A stretch of 48,021 nt of DNA from Gyrodactylus bullatarudis (taxonomy: Eukaryota; Platyhelminthes; Monogenea; Gyrodactylidea; Gyrodactylidae), in NCBI GenBank assembly GCA_012064415.1, contig SSNU01000351.1, positions 1-48,021 of the forward strand. The letters run 5' to 3'. The notes under the pieces were generated by a model. That model worked only from the letters and a program-made list of their open reading frames with translations. It was not told the origin of the DNA and did not search any database. This document shows positions 35,701-44,700 of the stretch, in pieces (position 1 is the first letter of the stretch; each line of letters opens with the position of its first letter). Both the position numbers and the translations under genes were made by a program.

Positions 35701-38700
35701 ATCTTTTATCGAGAACATGATTTATCGGGATAGATTATCCTTAATAATTATATATCATTAGTCTAGAACCCATTGTTAAATACAAGATTACAATCTATTA
35801 ATTAAATATCTAGATTATATATTCTAGGATTGTTGATCTGGATTAAATAATTAGATATAGTAAAGATCCAAGATTCCTTATGTTGTTAGGTGGGGGTTAA
35901 TGTATAATTAGATTAATTGATGAAAAGTGACATGAAAACCATTGAGAAGAGTAAAAGTAAAATAATATTAAGTAGAAACTTTAATAATTCCTCACAGACG
36001 TTTCAATTAGGATTGCTTGGTAACAAGAATCATACTACGAAACAGCAAAAGTTTTATGTGATTTTAAGAACAGAATCTTTATTAGCACATTGAATGTAGT
36101 TCAGAAGATTTTTTTGCAAAAGTACGTTACTTTATTGAAAATTCCTTGATAATTTCAACTCAGTTAATGATCAAAATTTGCAAGAATCCCCCAATCACCC
36201 AGAAGTAAATATAAAATTTTGGTAAAGACTCAGTATTTTTCTCCGGATGATCTGAAAGAAGAGTATTCTTAAAAAGGATTTGACTTCGGCCACAAAAGAT
36301 CGAAAAAACTTTCAATACTCATGAAAAATTTTTTATTTCAATTTTCTTCAAAATTTCAAATACGTTCGTTTTACTTCCTTTGTATAATGTTAATCCCAAA
36401 TATCAGTATTTAATCGCTTTGAAACAACGAAAATTTGGCGCTTTTTTGAGATTCAAAAATTGGATCTTTCAGAATCAGAACCAAATTAAGCCTTGCGTGA
36501 ATTTCATAATAAACTTGATAAGAAAAATAAATATTTCTGTAAAATTTAATTAATTCTAGTTAATTTACTGCTTCCTGTTTTAGATAATGAAAAGTTGCTT
36601 TCTATGATTAATATATTGAGATAATTAAGGTAAAATTTATAGTTTTTCACAAGAAACATGTTTTGGCGCAAGATTTAAATTTTTAAGAACCATTCTGAAA
36701 ATAAGAATTCTGCAGGATCCTACTTAATATATGCCAGATTGAGTTTTCATTATAATCATAGCAAGTGGATTTATTTTATGAGTTTAATTTTCTTTCAATT
36801 TTCAAAATACCTGCGTATTCAGCTTAGCACCTGAAGATGAGGAGCGGTTTATTCTCTGTTCTTGATTAAAGAAAAAAGATATTTTAGCTAGCTTTGTTTG
36901 AAGAAAAATTTTCAGCCTAAAATAAAAAATTTAACTAAGAAAGGTGTATCATTTTGGAGTACCTTTTCCAAATAACCAGCAAAATAAACATTTTTTTAGT
37001 GGTCAGAATGATAAATCAACAGAGTGTTACTTTTTCAATAAAATTATTCCTTATCTCTGTTGTTTGGGGGATCTCTGTTTTTCTCTCTGGGATATTTTTG
37101 TATCAAAAATAAATTGGAAATTTGATGGAATGATCTGTATTTTAATGATTAAAAAATTTAACATTCCATGATCTAGTTCTAAACATAGTGTTAAATAGAC
37201 TCTTTTTGCTCTTCATTGAAAAATTCCTTTAACATGATTTCTAATCAAATTTTGTTATCGATTTAAACGCAGAACTAATTGTTTTATCATTTTCCATACC
37301 AGGAATAAGCGTATCTATATTTTAAAGCTTGAGCCGAGTATGAGTGAAAGAAGAAGTTTAAATGTGTTACCAAAATGATGTGCGATAGAAATTACCCATA
37401 ATAATCCTTCTCTAGTAAAATAATGTTATAAAACTCTTCTTTGATTCGTTCAAGTGTGTAAATTTTGGAAAAAACTCATGTGCCATATTTAATCGACTAT
37501 TCAAAAAAGACCAATCAATCCCCTTTGCATTGAAATCTGGATTTAGAAACGTTTCTTATAGAAGGTTAGTTCATATGGCGATGAGAATTCAATAAAGGCT
37601 CAATATTTTTCTCCTGGAGCTGGGATGACAAAAAGCTTCCGAAAATAATCATACTTTTACGAAAAAGTTCAAGAATTCGAAATTCAGCTCCCAACAGATA
37701 ATGAGGTGAAGAATTAGACCAGATTTTCTTTCCGTAATCAGTAAATGGTAAAGTCTCTTTTTTCTCTTAGAAACCTTAAAAATACTAAATTTCGATTTCA
37801 AAAATTTCACGAAAATTCATCCAAGTCTACTAACCCAAGTTTCAATAAACGCTATCAAAAAAACAAATTAGAAATAATTTATGATCGGATTGTTTCAATC
37901 TGCATTAGACAATAGTGGAAAAACTTTTTTTCAATTCATCACGATCGAGTGAACGGAATTCAGATAAATATCATTATTATTTTGACAACTCAATTTGTTT
38001 TTTTACTTTTCATTTAGATATTTTTATTTACAAACGTTATTTATTGCATGTCTAAGAATTCTCTCTGCTGCAAACTCTATATATACATTTTGAGTTGTAT
38101 CTATCTGGAGATCAGGTAAAAATGATATTATTATCCCTATTTAAAAAGTCTGACTCTACATAATCTGACAGTCTTATAAATAATAGATTTTCGGACATTA
38201 ATCTATCTATCTGTATACAGTAGTTCCCGCTTATTTAAATATAAATTCTTTTCTTCGTTGCTTCAATTTCCTCTCCAAAGGATTAAGTATTTACCTTTTC
38301 CATGAAATTTTAGCTAGCTATCATTGTTTGCCAACCTATTAAAATTCCTATAGATAATCCAGAATACATTTTGAAAGACTTCTTAACAATAGATTCGTCA
38401 AGAATGAACAAAGGTTTGTATTAAAGCAAGGTAGTTGTCATGTTTTCTGAATAAAATAAAAGTGAAGAAAGTTGAAAAATTGAATTTTTAAAATCGTATA
38501 AGAATTTGAAAATCAAATAAATTGTTGACATGAAGATGGGAATTTACTATTATCCTGAAATCTCAATATTTGTCTTTGGATAATCAGTAGATAGGGCCTT
38601 TAAAATGAAATATTTGGGACAAAAACCTTAGGATTTTAAAAGAAAGATAAAATTTGAAATTCTATAGATTCGAAAACAAAAATAGTAAAAAAAGACCTCA

Positions 38701-41700
38701 AGATAATAGATTTATCTTTATTATTTTGATCCAGATCTAGAAAACTTTATTCTAATTCTAAATCCTTGCATAAGACAGTCTCTTAAATGAAAATAGAAAT
38801 TTTATTCAAACATAAAACTAATTGACATGAAGATGAGAATTTACTAATTTTACAAAAAACTCGATTTTTTTCTCCGGATTCACAAAAAAATAATTTTTTG
38901 AATTCTTAATGGAATGAGCTAATAAGATGCAGATATTCGAAAAAAATTCAATCTGACCAAAATAAGGCCAATTTTTGGATTTCGAAAATGCACCTAATTT
39001 CCACTTTTTCAAGTTTTGAACCCAAAATTTACATCAATTTCGATGATTCAAAGCAGTCAAGCATTGATATATCGGATCAACATTAGACGTAGAATTCGAA
39101 TTTCAGCCATAGAGATAGCGAATATCTTACTGTTTCCGAGATTTTGGATAATTTGCCTTCGTGATAATCGAAAAATGCAGAACGTTCGATTTGCAATAGT
39201 AATGACGAACTTCAGTGAACTTCTGCAGCTGAATTCAAATTCTTCGTTTAATGTTGAAAAGTGAAAAAAAAGTAATAAAGTAAAATAAAGCAAAGAATGT
39301 GCAAAACATTGGGAACAAATTAGATTATTTTTCATATGACTGTAATTTGATAAGCAGATAAGTGAAGGCTTTAGATAGTCAAAATCTGACTTTTCAAACC
39401 TCCCTATGATTTTAGTAAATGAAAAGTTGATGCCAAGTATCACATGAGTGAGTGAAGGAGCTTGACAGACTAATTAAAACATATTTTTAAATGCTTTTCA
39501 AAAAAACTGTTTTAATTGAAAATAGAAGATAAGTAATATGAATTCTACTTTTTATAGAATAGATAAAAATTACCCCATAAAACCAACAAGGTTTTTGAAT
39601 TGGGTTGACATTCAAAGAATGAAATTCAAATATTCGTCCGGTGACATTTCCTTAGCTTTTGATAAGCCCACTGATAAATCTGAGCTATCTAACTTTAATA
39701 CTGCTTACTAGCGAAAATACATATAAAATTATCATTATTTATTATTTTATGTCAAATAGCTTATTTCTATTACAATTAATAAATATTATCATCTAAACAT
39801 TTCCTATCACTCGGTAATGAAGAAGCTGGTTGACTCAATTATATATGGGGTTAAATTAGTAAGTCTAGGAAACAAATTTTGATTTCATTTTCACCATTTT
39901 AGTTTTATATTCTCCTCGTTCAATTCTCCCCATTTGATTTCTCAGAAGCGAAATGTATGAAATTTATTGTAATTTTTTTGCATATTGAGGTTTGAGCATC
40001 AGTAGAAACTTCAGTTGTTGCATTTAGCCTTTTTTCAACTTCCAACTCTTCAGAATCAGACAAGACTTAATTTCTTTTTCTTCCCATGTTTTGGAGTCTT
40101 AAGGTTAACGAATCATTGTAAGAAGAATTAGTCATTCAAGAATTATTGAATTACCAATCAAAATCGAGCATTACTAATTAGTAAGTACTTATAACTACTT
40201 GCAATTAATTGGTCAATAACAATTACTTGTTTTCACAACCATAACAATTAATTGAATTGATAAATACTTGTTTCCTTAAGCCTTGATTGCTACAATGCAA
40301 TGCAATGCGGGTCCCTTGTCTCGATAAAAAATAACAGCTTTGAGTTCATAGATCTATTTAAAAGGTGTTTAAGAAAATAATAATCCTTGTTTTAAAATTT
40401 TTTATTGAAAACCTATTTTAGATTTTTCCAGGGTTATAGATATGAAGAAAGTAATCATAGCTGTAGAATCCAAATATACAACTGTCTGAACTCTATCTTT
40501 CAAAGCTTCAAATATTTGAATCAAAATACTAAGGCACAATTTTTCATCTCTAACTGTGAACTAAAAACGATTGCGATAAAAAAGCTGTAGGTTCGTAATC
40601 AGTAGGACCCTTGGACGTAAAAATATAACTTTAAACAACGATTTCAGATTTTGAGATCAAAATTTATGCTCTGAATAATATTTATTTATAAATATTAACT
40701 ACTTATAAGCAGCAACATTAATATTTATTTAACACGCACGATTCTGGGTCCAACTTAATAGGGGATAAAGATGTGATTCGTCAAAATTTAACATACACCA
40801 ACGGATATACAATATATCATTTTGAATTATAATTTCAAATTGGCTCTTGTAAATGAATCTCTTTCTTTCGTTAGATGATTAATTTCATTTCATTTAATAG
40901 AAATTACTCAAAGAAATTTTGAGGCCACCTATTTTTTCATTTTATTTCAAGAAATTTTCCAAGGCCAAAAAAACTAGCATACATTCAATGGATGAAATTC
41001 ATTATTAGTAAAAAGATATTGTCGATTATTCATGAAAAGAGTTGTATTAAGGGTAGAGAATATTGAAAAGAAGGAGGGGATAAGAAGTAGTTGAAAAAAA
41101 ACTTTCTCCACTAATCTCTTATGCAACGGAAGTCCACTTCGCTTACTTTTGATGATACCAGGAGGGAAATATTCCTTAACTGACTTCCCCTCTTCATCTT
41201 TTATTTTCTAAAAGATACTAATTAAAAAATAGCTTCACATTAATTCAATCCCTGATAAGAATCTCTAAGAGGCTAACTCAGGAAGAATATAACTTGAACT
41301 CATCTAGATAGAGTCGGCTAACACCTTTTTGACCTTGGAGCTCTTAAAGTTTATTAATTAAGTGTTTGTTCACATAAAAAATCAAAAGAATCTTTTTATT
41401 TGTTCGTCGTTACAAACTTAATAAACCTATTCTCGATAATGAAGGTTTACAAAAGAATTTTTAAAGATTTTTTAGAAATCGATGACACTCTCCCCGATTT
41501 AAGAAAAAATTAATTCTTTAACCCTTTCGGTGCCGATGGACATTTTCCAATTTTTTTGAACCTTCATAACTCTACCAGTTTGATAGGTTTTTGGATCAAT
41601 TAAAGTTTAAATTGGAGCCCACAACGTGAACGTGCATTAGTAATATTTTTGGCCAAACAACTTGGTATCTTCATAGCTAAATTTTGGTTTTTATAAAAAT

Positions 41701-44700
41701 TGTGAAATAGTCTCGGCACCGAGAAAGTTTTAAAAAATTGGAAGAATTTAAAACTTTTAAAACTTTGAGTTGAATATTTTTTTGATTTCCAGGTGTGAGT
41801 GAAATCAAGGGTTCATAATCGAGAATCAAATTCTGGATCTATTCTCTGTGTACTCTATCAACATGGAAAATTGATATGATGAATAATTTTTTACATTACA
41901 TCTAAAGTTTGTTTTCAATTGCAGCATAGTCAAAAAAACTCAATACAGATTTATTTGGAGATAATATAAAAAATAGATAATGTTTGAACAAGGCTTTTAG
42001 AAATAAAACATAAAGATCTAAATTTGTGAGAAATCTTAACTTTTCAGGCTGGTTTTTTGGAACTTCTGTGCTCAAGTTCAAATTTTTGTCGGTATTTTAT
42101 TGCTTCAAATCAAAATTCGAGATCAAACACTGAAAAAGGGAAAAAATTGGCCAGATTGAACTTTTCAGAAACTTTTTCATCCCAAAAAGGGGTAAATATA
42201 AAACCAATAGGTAAAGTGACTAAAGTGGTCAAAAATAATAAGCGTCAGATGAAGTATAATAGGTGATGAACAACACTGGGAATAATATAACCATTAATAT
42301 CTGGGGTAGAGAACTATTCATATATAGAAGGGGATATATACCAATATATATATATGGTTAAATATAATAGGTCAATCGAACGTCTAATCTGTATTGATAC
42401 CTATTTTTCCAAGCTCAATGAGTCGATTAGAAATGGGAATCTAACTGAAATTTACGTAAATTCATTTCCAATTAGCCAAATTCTCTAAAGTTTTCACTAG
42501 CAAAGAACCTTACATTTATCGAGTTGGCAAAGATCGTAGAAATAAAATATTCAAGATAGTGAACACTAAATCATCTTTTTTCTTCAATCGGTCAAGAGGA
42601 CCTGGATATCAAAAATCTTCATCATATTCGAATTCTTGATGAAATCATTTCTTCAAGATTCTTTTCTCAAATATTAAATGTAATCATTATTTTTAGATAT
42701 ACCCTACAATGTGTCCTGCCAGTGAATTATTTTATTGAAAAGGTCTATGTGTTTCTGTGGTTTTGGTTCATAATTCTAGCGGCATTAACCATGCTGAATA
42801 CTTTGCAATGGGTATTTTTCCTCTGCATTCCCGCCAAACGAGTGAGTAAACTTTATTTATTAAGATATTTTATTTTTACCATTTCATTCTCTATCGTAAC
42901 TTTTATAAATTTAAAAGAATTAAAGATTTTCTCCAACTCAAATTTATTAATTCTAAAATTTAAAGCTATCTGATAGGAATTTGTTTTGAATCCATGGTGG
43001 AATCTGAAGTCTTCAATTAATATTATATACTGTATAATAAAAAGAAAAAAAATATTTTTTTGAATTCTAAAACGGAATGAGCTAATAAGATTTTCGGATT
43101 TCAGTGAACTTCTGCAGCTGAATTCGAATACTTTGTCTAATGTTGATCCCAAATATCAGTACTTAACTGCAGAATCAAAAGTTCAGTCAGTTTGGTGATT
43201 TTCATTCCAAATATTCAATGTATTGCCTTTAAGCAGTTTTGAACGGACTTGAAACCAGTTTCAATTTTTTGGCAAATAATTCCAAAAAGGTGTTATATTA
43301 TACTACCTTGAATCTACTTTTACTAAAATTTATTGAAAGTTTAGTTGAAGCTCAAAGCTCAGAATAGTTCTTTTAAATTTTGGGTAATTTTCTTTCATTA
43401 TGATTGAAAATCAAAAAAAGAGTTTAGCTCAAAAACTTGTAAAAGTGACAATTTGGCTTACTTTTTGTCAGAATTAATTTTTTTCATTAGCTTACCGGCT
43501 CATTGTGACTTTTGAAAAATAATAACTGGCGATCCTTAGAATTATGTAAAAATAATCAAATCTGAATACAATGTTTAGACAAAAAGTATTAGAGCCAGTA
43601 CAAGAAACTAAAGATTTCCACTGAAATTAGTATTTTATTGACAACAGCTAAAAATTGTAAGGGAAGCTGTTGTAGATACTTTCTTGGTATTATCAAAAAT
43701 TCATTAAAAAAATATCAGTCCATCAAGTTTGCTAGTTTTTCTGTTTTTGGAAATATCTTGGGGTGGATACAGGACAAAATACAGTCAGGGCACAAAGAAT
43801 TTTTTTGTTATGAGTTTATTATTTGGGTATATATTCATATAATAGAATAAATAATTAATTTCCTTTTCTTCCTTCTAACCATCAGTAATTCAAGTCAAAA
43901 ACCCAACATACTAACGATAGGAATCAAAAAGTTGAACCAACAATGAAAATTAGGGAGTATATACTCATCTACCCTTTTACATTGATATATTTGTCAGTGA
44001 CGATCTCTACTGAAAAAGTACAATCACAGTAGAAGTACAATAAAGATGTGGTTTTACAGAAATTTTTACAATCTGAATTACATTCTGGGCTAAAAATACT
44101 GCTGTCTGAGATAGAAATTAGAATTAGAAGCTTCTTTTACGTCTTCAGGTTAATTTAAAAAGTTAGGTTCCGATTTCGAACTGAATTTGAATTTTGTGTT
44201 TTATTTTGATTCCGCAGGTTTTTAAATAAAAGTTTGGTGCTTTATTTCAGGCATACTCATCAGCCTCTTACATGACAAATATATAAAGTTGGTTGATATG
44301 AAGTTGGGAATCTATGATTTTTACAGAAATCTCGATATTTTCATCAAGAATTCGAATTTGTTAAAAATTTTCAGGAATCCTACTCATGCTGCTCACTTTA
44401 CCAGTTGAAGAAAAAAAATCTGAAAAATTTGGTCAATTTTTAAATTTCCATTTGGGGCCAAAATCCAATTTTTTCGAACTTTGAGCTGAAAATTTTTGTT
44501 TATTTAAAAGTGGGAGGCTGATCGAAAGAGATTTTTAGGATCAAGATTAGACAAGAAAGCTGACTAGCACCGTCAAGTTATCGACAATTACCCCATTTTC
44601 GAGAGATTTTGAATTATCGAAATTTGATTGATTTTCAAATAAACAAAAATTTTCAGCTCAAAGTTCGAAAAATGGGATTTTGGCCAAATTTTTCATAAAA

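Noticed and set aside
39057..39443. A 128-codon open frame on the minus strand
   Set aside because: It overlaps a subfamily A foldback. The motif EFEFSCRSSLK also appears in a frame at 42853-43152 (as FEFSCRSSLK) because both read the same repeat. No known domain.
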